A DNA stretch of 64,000 bases from Ensifer adhaerens (GTDB taxonomy: Bacteria > Pseudomonadota > Alphaproteobacteria > Rhizobiales > Rhizobiaceae): positions 372,001 to 436,000 of the forward strand of contig NZ_LAZS01000008.1 in the NCBI RefSeq assembly GCF_002007205.1. Direction: 5' to 3'. The notes under the pieces were generated by a model. The model saw nothing but the letters and a program-made list of their open reading frames with translations, was not told the DNA's origin and made no database searches. Of the stretch, positions 1-8,773 are shown piece by piece. Both the position numbers and the translations under genes were made by a program. Position 1 is the stretch's first letter; each line of letters starts with the position of its first letter.

Positions 1-1
1 G

Positions 2-826
2 CCCAAGCCCTTCGCCGACCGGGATCTCCAGATCCTGACGGAACTGGCAGGGGTAGCGATGGATCGGATCGAGCTGCTTCGCTCGGCCGCAACCGACGGG
101 CTCACAGGCACGCTCACCCGACGTGCCTTCCGGGAAGAGGCGGACAAGCTCATCAAGCTTGCCGTAAGACATCAGCACGAGCTGTCGTGCATCGTGCTCG
201 ACGTCGATCATTTCAAGCGCGTCAACGACACGCATGGCCATGCGGCCGGGGACGAGGTTTTGAAGGCCGTCGCCTCCGTCTGCCAGTCCAACCTTCGCGC
301 AAGCGACGTGTTCGGACGGCTCGGAGGCGAGGAATTCGCCATCATGCTGCCGCATGTCGACGCGCAGGGCGCGCTGGCGGCCGCGGAGAAACTGAGAGCG
401 GCGATTGCCGCGCAAACAATCCATGGTGACTTCGGCCAGCTCGCCGTGACCGCGAGCTTCGGGACATCCCCGCTCTCGATCAAAAGCAGAGACAGCGGCA
501 CCTTGCTCGCTCAGGCCGATGCGGCGATGTATCTCGCCAAAGCCGCCGGACGAAATCGCTGTGTCGATTGGAGCGGCCTCGACATTCGCCATCATGCGAG
601 CCCCAGGCAACGCGTCCTCAAGGCCGGCTCGATCGTCCTCAGCGACCCTGACGTCCGGATAGACTGCACGATCCGGTCGCTTGGTGCCGACGGCGCGGCC
701 GTCACGGTCTCGGACTCGGCGGGCATACCCTCCGAAGTCGTGCTGGCCGTTCCCGGCGACGGTTTTGAAGCGCGGTGCCAGGTGGTGGCCCGGGACCGGC
801 AGAACCTCGAACTCGCTTTCGGCTGA
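2..826 (+). CDS. GAF-GGDEF-PilZ diguanylate cyclase (5' end missing)
   Basis: The reading frame is open to the left edge, and the first codons look like the last helix of a GAF domain, so the true start lies outside the window. A GGDEF domain follows. It has the active-site motif GGEEF (about nt 323-337) and an RASD inhibitory I-site exactly five residues before it, so it should make c-di-GMP from GTP and be product-inhibited. The last 80 or so residues, beginning near RQRVLKAG, resemble a PilZ domain and could bind c-di-GMP; this is a weaker call. It is probably cytoplasmic because no membrane segment is visible in the part present. Confidence 0.85.
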   Translation, partial: PKPFADRDLQILTELAGVAMDRIELLRSAATDGLTGTLTRRAFREEADKLIKLAVRHQHELSCIVLDVDHFKRVNDTHGHAAGDEVLKAVASVCQSNLRASDVFGRLGGEEFAIMLPHVDAQGALAAAEKLRAAIAAQTIHGDFGQLAVTASFGTSPLSIKSRDSGTLLAQADAAMYLAKAAGRNRCVDWSGLDIRHHASPRQRVLKAGSIVLSDPDVRIDCTIRSLGADGAAVTVSDSAGIPSEVVLAVPGDGFEARCQVVARDRQNLELAFG

Positions 827-899
827 ATCAGCGGGCCGTGGAAAGGGGGAGGCGCGCCGGACCGGCGACCTCCCCCTTTCTGTCCTTGGGCGGCGAATA

Positions 900-1610
900 C
901 TATTTCGTAGCCGGCTCCAGGGACTTCAGCGCAGCCGATCTCCTGCCGCCCTGCATCTTCCGGAACAGGAAGAAGTAGAGCTTGATGTACTGCCCGACGA
1001 GAATGGCGTTGAGGATCGTGCCTTCGCGGATGAACTTGACCTCGGCGAGGAAGAGCAGACCGATACAGGCCGACAGAACGAGCAGCGTACAGTCGAAGCC
1101 GGTCTTGATGTTGCCCCACTTCCAGCCGGTGCGCTTGAAGATCGTATTGACGAACATGTCGATCGGCATCAGCACGAGATTGGCGCGGATCATCAGGAAC
1201 AGGCCGAAGGCGAGCGCCGCATCGGCAAAGACCAACAGCGCGACCCTGAGCGGATAGGCGTCGAGCTTGATGAACTCGGTGAGGCCGAGGTTGAAGTCGA
1301 GGAACACTGCCAGCACGAAGGCCGGGATCAGCGACGCGAAGTTCTTGAGCTTGAAGTCCTTCGGCAGGACCAGATAGGTCAGGAACAGCATGATCAGTTC
1401 GAGCATGAAGTTGTAGGTGCCCTGGCTGAACGGCGGATAGACCAGCGTCATCGTCCGCGTCAGGCTGCTCTGGGGTGAGATGCCGATGCCTGCCCGGATC
1501 GCCAGGCTGACACCGAAGGTCAGCACATAGATGCCGACGACATACATGATCCAGCGCCGCGTCAGGCTGCCGGTATCGACGATCTCGGCTTCCGCCGCAT
1601 TGTGTTCCAT
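900..1610 (-). CDS. YczE/DUF6198-like integral membrane protein
   Basis: A 236-residue hydrophobic protein with about five or six membrane segments. The first begins near residue 20 and the last ends near residue 205, followed by a short basic tail. The overall pattern (N-terminal short helix pair, PIDMF motif in the middle) recalls the YczE/DUF6198 membrane family, whose function is not established. A good ribosome-binding site (GGAGG) precedes the ATG. It is on the same strand as the downstream-reading adenine-deaminase-like gene, 167 bp away, and could be co-transcribed and move a related compound, but that is only positional inference. Confidence 0.65.
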   Translation of the reverse strand: MEHNAAEAEIVDTGSLTRRWIMYVVGIYVLTFGVSLAIRAGIGISPQSSLTRTMTLVYPPFSQGTYNFMLELIMLFLTYLVLPKDFKLKNFASLIPAFVLAVFLDFNLGLTEFIKLDAYPLRVALLVFADAALAFGLFLMIRANLVLMPIDMFVNTIFKRTGWKWGNIKTGFDCTLLVLSACIGLLFLAEVKFIREGTILNAILVGQYIKLYFFLFRKMQGGRRSAALKSLEPATK

Positions 1611-1777
1611 TGTTTCCTCCCTCGAAACTTAAGCGGGTTTCCTTCCCCCGCCTGCCCATCGCCCCCTCAGCGATGCGCTTTTGAAATCTCCCGGCATCTC
1701 CGCCCATTGTCGGGGCGGCACGCCACATTTCAGGCAGGCGGGCGCCGCAACGCCCGCCTGCTCTTTCTCAACCGGCT

Positions 1778-3505
1778 CTAGGCCATGAAGCGGAAGCGAT
1801 GCAACGAGATGAACAGGCTGAGCAGCTTGTTGACCACCGGTTCGCCTTCGTTGTGGTTGCCGAGCGCTTCGAGTGCCGTATCGATCGCAGCGGCGCTGGC
1901 CGTCAGTTGCTCGACGCTCATGTTCGCCATGACCCCGTAGATCTCGAGCGGCATGACGGCTTTCTCCACCCTGTTTTCGGTGACGATGCAGGCGCCGGCA
2001 TGGGTATCGACCCGTTTGAGGCAATGGCACATTTCGGCGCTGTCCTGACCGACGACAACGAAATAGGGCTTCGGCGCCGGCCAGAACGTCGCCACCGCGC
2101 CGCGATCCACATGCACGCCCTTGAACAGGCCGTTGACCACGTGACGCCTGCCATCGGCATAGCGCTGAACGACCGACAGCCGGCTCAGCTTCGCGCCCTC
2201 ATGCTCGGCAACGACCTTGCCATCCTTCAGCGGAACCCAGACTTCCTGGTAGAATTTGGCGTGGCCGCGGCCGTAGACATCGAACAGGTAGACCTTGGCC
2301 TGCGTGCCGTCTTCCGATACTTCCAGGGGCACGATGTCCAGTTGCTCCGGCGAGAGATCAGCGAGGCCGGAAACGCCGTCCTTGCACATGCCGGAATAGT
2401 CGATGTCAGCATTCTTCAGCAGCTTGCGGTCTTTTGCGACCAGTTCGCCATCCTTGAACACGTAGAGCGGATTGATCTTCGACAGGCTGTCGGTCAAGAC
2501 GATGTCAGCGAAGCGGCCGGGCGTCAGCGACCCGATCTTGTCTTCCATGTGGAAAGAGCGCGCGGTGTTGTAGGTCGCCATCTTGATCGCGTGGATCGGG
2601 TTGATGCCCATTTCGGCTGAGAGCGAAATGATCCAGTCCATGTGGCCCATGGTGAGCAGTCGCTCGATCGAGATGTTGTCGGTGCAGAGCATGAAATTGT
2701 CGGTCGGCCATTTGCGGTCGACGATCGCGCGCAACAGCACCTTGATCACCTCGCTGCTGCCGACCCCGAACTTGATGTGGGTCGGGAAGCCGTAGCGAAT
2801 GCTCTTTTCGATGTCCTTCTCGTTCCAGACGTCGTGATTGTTGGAGACGCCGATCGCCGGCAGGTAGTTGAGGATCATGTCGGAGAGCGCGGTGACGCCC
2901 CAGTGGCCGTTCATAAAACCGCCCTTGGCGCGGACCCAGGCCGCCTTGCGGAAGTCATCGTCATTGCCGGAACTGTAGGTGAAGTGCTCGAACTCGCCGA
3001 GGCCGATCACCGGTTCCATCTTGAGCACGGCTTCCGTCACCGATGCCGCGGTCTTCTTGCCCGGTGCGAAGGCATAGAGCCGATAGGGCAGCTGCTCGTA
3101 ATCCTTAAACAGGCTCTCGGCCGCTTCGATGCCTTCCTTGCCGGCGGCGCTGAGCAGATCCAGGCACTCGGCATAGATCGTCGTCGTGCCGCAGGGAACC
3201 ATCGCCTCGGCGAGTGCCGTCGGGTGCGCGAGCTGGGATTCGAAGTGGATGTGCGCGTCGATCAGGCCGGGGATCGCATAGAGGCCCTTGCCGTCGAAGA
3301 CTTGCTTGACCTTCAAGACGGTCTCGTCGGGGTTGAGCGCAACGATGCGCTTGTCATAGACGAGAATGGCCCCCTGGTAGACGGTCTCTCCGTGAACATC
3401 GAGGATGTTCAGGTTCTTCAAAAGAAGATCCGCCTCCCGCTCGCCGTTCAGGATGTCGAAGATGGCGCGCACCTTTTCGTAATGCACGGCTTCAGTCTGG
3501 TTCAC
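1778..3505 (-). CDS. Adenine deaminase-like amidohydrolase
   Basis: A 575-residue amidohydrolase of the adenine deaminase (Ade) type, which converts adenine to hypoxanthine and ammonia with a metal centre. The family layout is visible: metal-binding DAHIHFES near residue 90, a middle region with HIKFGVGSS, LCTDN near residue 300, then NPARS-like ATYNTARSF and GRFADIVL. I chose the GTG at 3505 because GGAGG lies 8 nt before it and a longer frame would start in low-similarity sequence. The typical second aspartate of the Ade 'CTDD/CSDD' motif is Asn here, and DAHVHIES reads DAHIHFES, so the true substrate may be another aminopurine or related ring. Divergent from the LysR regulator at 3701. Confidence 0.75.
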   Translation of the reverse strand: MNQTEAVHYEKVRAIFDILNGEREADLLLKNLNILDVHGETVYQGAILVYDKRIVALNPDETVLKVKQVFDGKGLYAIPGLIDAHIHFESQLAHPTALAEAMVPCGTTTIYAECLDLLSAAGKEGIEAAESLFKDYEQLPYRLYAFAPGKKTAASVTEAVLKMEPVIGLGEFEHFTYSSGNDDDFRKAAWVRAKGGFMNGHWGVTALSDMILNYLPAIGVSNNHDVWNEKDIEKSIRYGFPTHIKFGVGSSEVIKVLLRAIVDRKWPTDNFMLCTDNISIERLLTMGHMDWIISLSAEMGINPIHAIKMATYNTARSFHMEDKIGSLTPGRFADIVLTDSLSKINPLYVFKDGELVAKDRKLLKNADIDYSGMCKDGVSGLADLSPEQLDIVPLEVSEDGTQAKVYLFDVYGRGHAKFYQEVWVPLKDGKVVAEHEGAKLSRLSVVQRYADGRRHVVNGLFKGVHVDRGAVATFWPAPKPYFVVVGQDSAEMCHCLKRVDTHAGACIVTENRVEKAVMPLEIYGVMANMSVEQLTASAAAIDTALEALGNHNEGEPVVNKLLSLFISLHRFRFMA

Positions 3506-3700
3506 GAATAGTCCTCCACTTTCATAGCCATCGGCGCCTGCCGGCAGGCCGCGCGCTCCGCGCCAGCGGACGTCTTGCACTTGTTGCGGTGCCGGCAGTG
3601 CGCCCCTGGCAAACCATAAGAAGTCATTGCACTGCTTCCGAAAAGCAGTATTTTCTGCTCGTATCGTTCGCTTTTCGAGAACGGATAATTGAGGGAGACC
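3506..3700. promoter_or_regulatory. Divergent promoter region, amidohydrolase / LysR
   Basis: This 195-bp gap separates two genes read in opposite directions, the classic position for a LysR autoregulated divergent promoter. Near 3666-3684 there is a short inverted repeat CGTTC-N9-GAACG close to the LysR start. I see no other strong motif. The assignment as an operator is inference. Confidence 0.35.
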
Positions 3701-4603
3701 ATGCTGCATTCACGCGTGCTGCGCTATATCGACGAGGTGGCGCGCTCAGGCTCGATCCGCGGAGCGAGCGAGCGGCTGAACGTTGCCGCCTCCGCCATCA
3801 ACAAACATGTGCTGCAGCTTGAGGAAGATATCGGCGAACCGCTGTTCGAACGGCTGCCGCGTGGCCTCAGGCTGACGCCGGCCGGCGAAATCCTCGTCGC
3901 GCATGTGCGCCGGACGATGAAGGAATACAGCCAGGTCGAGGCGGAGATCCGCGATATCAAGGCGCTGCAGAGCGGTGAGGTGATCATCGCCACCATGAAC
4001 GGCCTTTCCGGCGGCATCGTGCCGAAGGTGGCCGCAATCTTCGGCACGCGCCATCCGCGTCTGAAGATCACGATCCGGGTGATGTTTGCCCGCGACATCG
4101 TTCAGGCGGTTTCCGATGGCGAGGCCGATCTCGGCTTCGCCTTCAATCTCCCCTCGGCGCCGCCGCTCGAGACGCTGTGGAAGATGGATACGCGGCTCGG
4201 CGCGGTGGTGGCGCCGGAACATCCGCTCGTCGGCATGGAGACTTTGCCGCTTGCCTATTGCCAGCCCTACCCACTGATCTTTGCCGACAAGTCGATGCAG
4301 ATCCATGGCATCGTCGCCGACGCCTTCGCTGAGGCCGGGCTGACAGTCGAGCCGAGCTATCTCACCAATTCCATCGAGGCGATGAAGTTCCTGGCCGCGG
4401 CCGGCGACGGCATCGCTTTCCTCAGCAAGTTCGACATTACCGAGGAACAACGAAACGGCGTGCTGACATATCTTCAAATCCGCGACCGGACTTTTGCAAA
4501 GAACGTGCTTTCGCTGGTGCAGCGGGAAAGACGCGGCCACGGCCTCGCAGCCGCGATGTTTGCCGAGGAAATCATCCGGGCTTTGCGGGCGACGATGGAA
4601 TAG
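3701..4603 (+). CDS. LysR-family transcriptional regulator
   Basis: A 300-residue LysR-type regulator. The N-terminal winged HTH is clear (SGSIRGASERLNVAASAINKH, residues about 15-35), followed by a linker helix and a substrate-binding domain from about residue 90. I chose the ATG at 3701 because GAGGGAG sits directly upstream; an in-frame TTG at 3689 has no such support. It is divergent from the adenine-deaminase-like gene and most likely controls it, with a purine or related metabolite as inducer (inference). It is convergent with the aldehyde dehydrogenase downstream. Confidence 0.9.
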   Translation: MLHSRVLRYIDEVARSGSIRGASERLNVAASAINKHVLQLEEDIGEPLFERLPRGLRLTPAGEILVAHVRRTMKEYSQVEAEIRDIKALQSGEVIIATMNGLSGGIVPKVAAIFGTRHPRLKITIRVMFARDIVQAVSDGEADLGFAFNLPSAPPLETLWKMDTRLGAVVAPEHPLVGMETLPLAYCQPYPLIFADKSMQIHGIVADAFAEAGLTVEPSYLTNSIEAMKFLAAAGDGIAFLSKFDITEEQRNGVLTYLQIRDRTFAKNVLSLVQRERRGHGLAAAMFAEEIIRALRATME

Positions 4604-4646
4604 CGGGCCCATCCGGCTCGGCGCCGATGCGGCTTACCCCCCTTGT

Positions 4647-6125
4647 TCAGAGCTGGATCCAGGCCGTTTTCAGATCAGTGTACTTGTCGAGCGCGTGCAG
4701 CGACTTGTCGTGACCATTGCCGGACTGTCTGACGCCGCCGAGCGGCACGGTATTGTCGGCGCCGCCATAGGTATTGACGTGTACCACGCCGGCGCGGATG
4801 CCGCGCACCATGCGGTGCGCGCGCGACAGGTTCGCAGTCCAGACGGCCGACGCCAGACCGTAGTCGGTCGCGTTTGCGATCCGGAGTGCGTCGATCTCGT
4901 CATCGAACGGTATGACCGCAAGCACGGGGCCGAAGACCTCCTCCTTCGCCAGCTTCATATCGGGCTCGACGTCGAAGACGGTCGGCTGCATGTAATAGCC
5001 ACCGGTCTCTTCAAGGATACGCTTGCCGCCAGAGCGCAGCCGCGCGCCTTCGACCTCCGCGTCTCTGACGAATTCGAGGTTCTTCTGAAGTTGCGCATCG
5101 CTGGAGATCGCGCCGGCTTCGGTCGTCAGAAGCAGCGGATCACCAACCTTCAAACTGGCTGCGATCGCCGCCACCTTCTCAGCGAAGGCTTCGTGAATGG
5201 AGCGCTCGACCAGGAGCCTTGAGCCGGCAACGCAGACCTGGCCGGAGTTGCGGAAGATGCCGTAAGCCGAAACGCGCGCCGCCTGGTCGAGATCCGGCGC
5301 ATCGGCAAAGACGACGTTCGGCGACTTGCCGCCGAGTTCGAGGTAAACGCGCTTCAGGTTCGAGCGCGCAGAATATTCGAGCAGCCGGCGGCCGACGCCG
5401 CCCGAGCCGGTGAAGGCGAGTACGTCGATATCACCATGGAGACCGATCGCCTCGCCCGTGGTCGCGCCGCGACCGGTGACGACATTCAAGACACCCTCGG
5501 GCAGGCCGGCTTCGGCGCAGATTTCAGCGAGCCGGAGCAGGCTGAGCGACGCGCCTTCGGCCGGTTTGAGCACCACGGAATTGCCCGCCGCGAGCGCCGG
5601 CGCGATCTTCCAGGCGCCGATCATCAGCGGAAAGTTCCAGGGAACGATCGCGGCGACCACGCCGATCGATTCGCGATGGATGAGACCGAGGATGGTGTCT
5701 GCCGTCGGCGCGATCTCGCCATAGACCTTGTCGAGCGCCTCCGCATAGTAGCGGAAGGTGCCGGCGGCACTTCCCGGTTCGGCCTTCAGCGCCATCGAAA
5801 TTTCGGTGCCATTGTCACGCACGCCGAGCACGGCGAGCTCCAGCGCCTGCGCCTCGATGAGTTCGGCAATGCGGGTCAGAACCTTCTTGCGCACCGCGGG
5901 CGCTGCCTTCGACCAGCTTCCCTTCTCGAAGACGGTACGGGCGGCGCGGACCGCGGCATCGACGTCTTCGGCACCCGCATCGGCAATCGTCGTCAGGTGG
6001 CGGCCGTCGATCGGCGAGACGACGTCGAGGCTTTGACCGGAGAAGCTTTCCTGCCAGCGGCCACCGATGAACAGCTTCTGGGCCGTCACGGGCAGGTTGC
6101 GCAATTGATCGATCTTGTCCTGCAT
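4647..6125 (-). CDS. NAD(P)-dependent aldehyde dehydrogenase (PuuC/BetB-like)
   Basis: A full-length 492-residue aldehyde dehydrogenase. The catalytic Glu is in LELGGKSP (about residue 265) and the catalytic Cys in SGQVCVAGSR (about residue 300). The cofactor-site PWNFP motif is near residue 165. It resembles the group that oxidises omega-amino aldehydes. It lies beside an APC permease on the same strand, and both point away from the IclR-kinase-lyase operon at 7991-14373. It is therefore a good candidate for oxidising the aldehyde made by that operon, for example acetaldehyde, propanal or aminoadipate semialdehyde. The exact substrate cannot be read from the sequence. Confidence 0.88.
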   Translation of the reverse strand: MQDKIDQLRNLPVTAQKLFIGGRWQESFSGQSLDVVSPIDGRHLTTIADAGAEDVDAAVRAARTVFEKGSWSKAAPAVRKKVLTRIAELIEAQALELAVLGVRDNGTEISMALKAEPGSAAGTFRYYAEALDKVYGEIAPTADTILGLIHRESIGVVAAIVPWNFPLMIGAWKIAPALAAGNSVVLKPAEGASLSLLRLAEICAEAGLPEGVLNVVTGRGATTGEAIGLHGDIDVLAFTGSGGVGRRLLEYSARSNLKRVYLELGGKSPNVVFADAPDLDQAARVSAYGIFRNSGQVCVAGSRLLVERSIHEAFAEKVAAIAASLKVGDPLLLTTEAGAISSDAQLQKNLEFVRDAEVEGARLRSGGKRILEETGGYYMQPTVFDVEPDMKLAKEEVFGPVLAVIPFDDEIDALRIANATDYGLASAVWTANLSRAHRMVRGIRAGVVHVNTYGGADNTVPLGGVRQSGNGHDKSLHALDKYTDLKTAWIQL

Positions 6126-6241
6126 GATGTGCTGTCCCGATTGACTTGCGGGAATGGCGGCGAGCCCGCCATCCCTGCCTTGGAAATTTATGCAATTCCC
6201 GGAATTCGCTTCACGCGTTTCCGGGAATTGCAGGCCTGCGC

Positions 6242-7693
6242 TCAGATCTCCTGGCCGGCACCGAGGCGGGCGAATTCGAGCGGGTTGCCCGACTTCAGCG
6301 ATGCCGCAAGCGCCAGACCGATAACGCCGAAGATGACGACCAGCCCCGGCAGCAACACGGCAAGCATGCCCGTGGCGCCGGCGAGGTCGCCGAAATTCAC
6401 CGCAATCGCGATGATGACGGCAATGAGGATCAGGCCGGTCACGACGGGAATGACCTTGGTCACCAGCGGGTTGCGTTCAAGGCCCGGATTGCGGCCGAAG
6501 AAAGCGACGATCGCAAAGGCGGTAAAGGCCATCAGCGTCATGACCGCAAGCGTACCGACATTGGTGAGCCACGAGAACAGCGCCAGCACCGGATCCTGCC
6601 CAGTCGCGGCAAAGAGCGCCACGACCATCACGGCGATCACCGTCTGGATCAGCGAGCCGACATGCGGGCTGTGGTAGACCGGATGCGTCACGCCGAGGGA
6701 CGCCGGCAGCAGTCGTTCGCGGCCGGCGACGTAGAGGTAGCGCGCAACGCCGTTGTGGAACGCCAGCACGCCGGCAAAAAGGCTGGTGACGAAGAGCACG
6801 TTCATCAGCGGCGGCAGCCAGCCGCCGGCGTAACGGTCGGCGAGCCCGAAAAGGAAAGTGGTCGGGTCGGCGAGACCCTGCAGTTCCGATACCAGCTTGT
6901 CGGCACCGGCCGCGTTCACCATCAGCCAGGAGGTGAACATGTAGAAGACGCCGATGATGAGCACGGAAATATAGGTCGCACGCGGCACGGTCTTCTCCGG
7001 ATCGCGCGCCTCCTCGCTGTAGATCGTCGTCGCTTCGAAACCGATGAAGGCGGCGAAGCAGAAGAGAATGCCGATCGACGGCGAACCGGAGAGGATCGCC
7101 GAGGGCGTGAACGAAACCGTCGTCAATCCGCCGTCGCCGCCCTTGGCGAGGATCGCGACGTCGATGACGAGCACGACCAGATATTCAAGGATGACGAGGA
7201 TAGTCAGCACCTTGGCGGAGAGATCGACGCGGCGATAGCCGAGAACGCCGACCGCCGCGATGCCGAGAAAGGTCCAGATCCACCAGGGCAGGTCGATACC
7301 CAAGCCGGCGAAGAGCCCCGCCGTTGCCGCGCCGAAGAGCCCGAAGACGCCGATCTGCATGGCGTTATAGGCAAGGATCGCGATCATCGCCGCGGCACCG
7401 CCCATCAGACCGCCGAGGCCCTGTGCCGTATAGGCATAGAAGGCACCGGCATTGCGGATGTGCCTCGCCATGGCGACATAGCCGACGGAAAATAGAAGCA
7501 GGATCGCCGTGACGATCAGGAACGTGCCGGGAATACCCGCACCGTTTCCGAGCATCATCGACAGCGGAACGCCGCCGGCAACCGCGGTCAGCGGTGCGGC
7601 AGCGGAAACGACGAGAAAGGTGACGGCGCCGACGCCGAGGGCGTTCTTGCGCAATTGGTTCGCCCCGGTCACGGGCGAGGGTGAAGTGGTCAT
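6242..7693 (-). CDS. APC-superfamily amino acid/amine permease
   Basis: A 483-residue inner-membrane transporter with about 12 hydrophobic segments spread over residues 20-465. The N-terminal pattern (GAVTFLVVSAAAPLTAVAGG) and the mid-protein FIGFEATTIYSEEARDP motif are typical of the APC superfamily of amino acid and amine permeases. It lies upstream of the aldehyde dehydrogenase (117 bp gap) and diverges from the IclR-led operon. It probably imports the substrate of that pathway, an amine or amino alcohol. The long hydrophilic tails are short here, so it is a transporter rather than a sensor. Confidence 0.88.
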   Translation of the reverse strand: MTTSPSPVTGANQLRKNALGVGAVTFLVVSAAAPLTAVAGGVPLSMMLGNGAGIPGTFLIVTAILLLFSVGYVAMARHIRNAGAFYAYTAQGLGGLMGGAAAMIAILAYNAMQIGVFGLFGAATAGLFAGLGIDLPWWIWTFLGIAAVGVLGYRRVDLSAKVLTILVILEYLVVLVIDVAILAKGGDGGLTTVSFTPSAILSGSPSIGILFCFAAFIGFEATTIYSEEARDPEKTVPRATYISVLIIGVFYMFTSWLMVNAAGADKLVSELQGLADPTTFLFGLADRYAGGWLPPLMNVLFVTSLFAGVLAFHNGVARYLYVAGRERLLPASLGVTHPVYHSPHVGSLIQTVIAVMVVALFAATGQDPVLALFSWLTNVGTLAVMTLMAFTAFAIVAFFGRNPGLERNPLVTKVIPVVTGLILIAVIIAIAVNFGDLAGATGMLAVLLPGLVVIFGVIGLALAASLKSGNPLEFARLGAGQEI

Positions 7694-7990
7694 GGTCTTG
7701 GCTCCCCTTGCTGGCGCGAACGCCTCTTCGCCTCCGGTCCTTCTCTCCGGCGGCTGCTCCCTGAAGCGGACTTGAGGCGCGGGGCTTGCTTTTTGTCTTT
7801 GCCGCGCAAGTCTTTCGGTTCATTATTTGAACCTCAGCTTCAAATATAGACTTGCAAATTGCATCTGGCCCTGTCAAGTTATTTCGCATGTTAAGTATCT
7901 CGACCGGAAACAACCAGGAGAGCGGGCCTACCGCTCCTTAGGAGGGAACAGGCGAGAAGACTGACGGGGCGCTCGACAACGGAGGAATGG
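7694..7990. promoter_or_regulatory. Divergent promoter region, permease / IclR operon
   Basis: This 297-bp gap carries the promoters of the permease-aldehyde dehydrogenase unit (leftward) and of the IclR-led operon (rightward). The part from about 7790 to 7900 is clearly AT-richer than its surroundings, as expected of promoters. A likely IclR operator should lie here, but I cannot point to a convincing palindrome. Confidence 0.4.
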
Positions 7991-8773
7991 ATGAGCACCA
8001 TCGGTAAGGCCCTGACCTTGCTCGACACGATCTCGCGCCTCGAAAAGGAAGCGGGCCTGAGCGACATCGCCAGGCATTGCGGGCTCGACAAGGCGACGGC
8101 CAGGCGCTTCCTCGTCGAACTGGAAAAACACGGCTTCGTCGAGCAGGACATGGAAACGCGGCGCTATCGGCTCGGCGGTGCGCCGGTGCGGCTTGCCCGT
8201 ATCCGCGAGACGCGTTTTCCCTATCTGAGCGTGGCGACGCCTTTCGCAAAGGAACTCGCAAGCCTCACCGGCGAAACCGTACACCTCTCAGAACACGCAG
8301 CCGGTCGTCTCTCGACCATCCATGTCGAGGATTCGCAACGGGCGCACCGGGTCATCGTCGATGTCGGCAGCATCCTGCCCTTCCACGCGACCGCCTCCGG
8401 CCTCGGTTTTCTTGCCTTTTGCCCGCAGAAGGAGATCGACGCGGCCCTGTCGGCGCCGCTTCAAGCCTTCACCGACCACACGCTGACCGACCCGACCGCT
8501 CTGCGCCAGACCTTGGGCGAGACGCTCCGGCGCGGCTACTCGATCTGCCATCACGGGCTTGAAACCGGCGTCGTCAGCGTCGCCGCTCCGATTCGCGCGC
8601 CCGGCAGTACGCCGGTCGGCGCGATCGCCATCGCAGCCCCCGCAACGCGGGCCGACAAGGAGACGGTTGAACAGATGGGGCGCGCCGTTATGGCGACAGC
8701 CAGACGTATTTCCGAAAGACTTTTCGGGTTGGAGCAGGCTGCTGCCGATCCGCTGGCAAGGAGGGCCGGCTGA
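7991..8773 (+). CDS. IclR-family transcriptional regulator
   Basis: A 260-residue IclR-type regulator. The N-terminal winged HTH (GLSDIARHCGLDKATARRFL, about residues 20-40) is followed by the IclR effector domain, which ends with PIRAPGSTPVGAIAIAAP near residue 210. AACGGAGG precedes the ATG. The stop overlaps the start of the next gene (TGATG), so it is the first gene of a six-gene operon and probably controls both this operon and the divergent permease. The effector is unknown. Confidence 0.9.
   Translation: MSTIGKALTLLDTISRLEKEAGLSDIARHCGLDKATARRFLVELEKHGFVEQDMETRRYRLGGAPVRLARIRETRFPYLSVATPFAKELASLTGETVHLSEHAAGRLSTIHVEDSQRAHRVIVDVGSILPFHATASGLGFLAFCPQKEIDAALSAPLQAFTDHTLTDPTALRQTLGETLRRGYSICHHGLETGVVSVAAPIRAPGSTPVGAIAIAAPATRADKETVEQMGRAVMATARRISERLFGLEQAAADPLARRAG

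Noticed and set aside
592-1728. Long minus-strand frame overlapping the DUF6198-like gene
   Set aside because: It overlaps the better supported gene at 900-1610 in another frame and has an Arg/Gln/His-rich composition typical of a shadow in GC-rich DNA.
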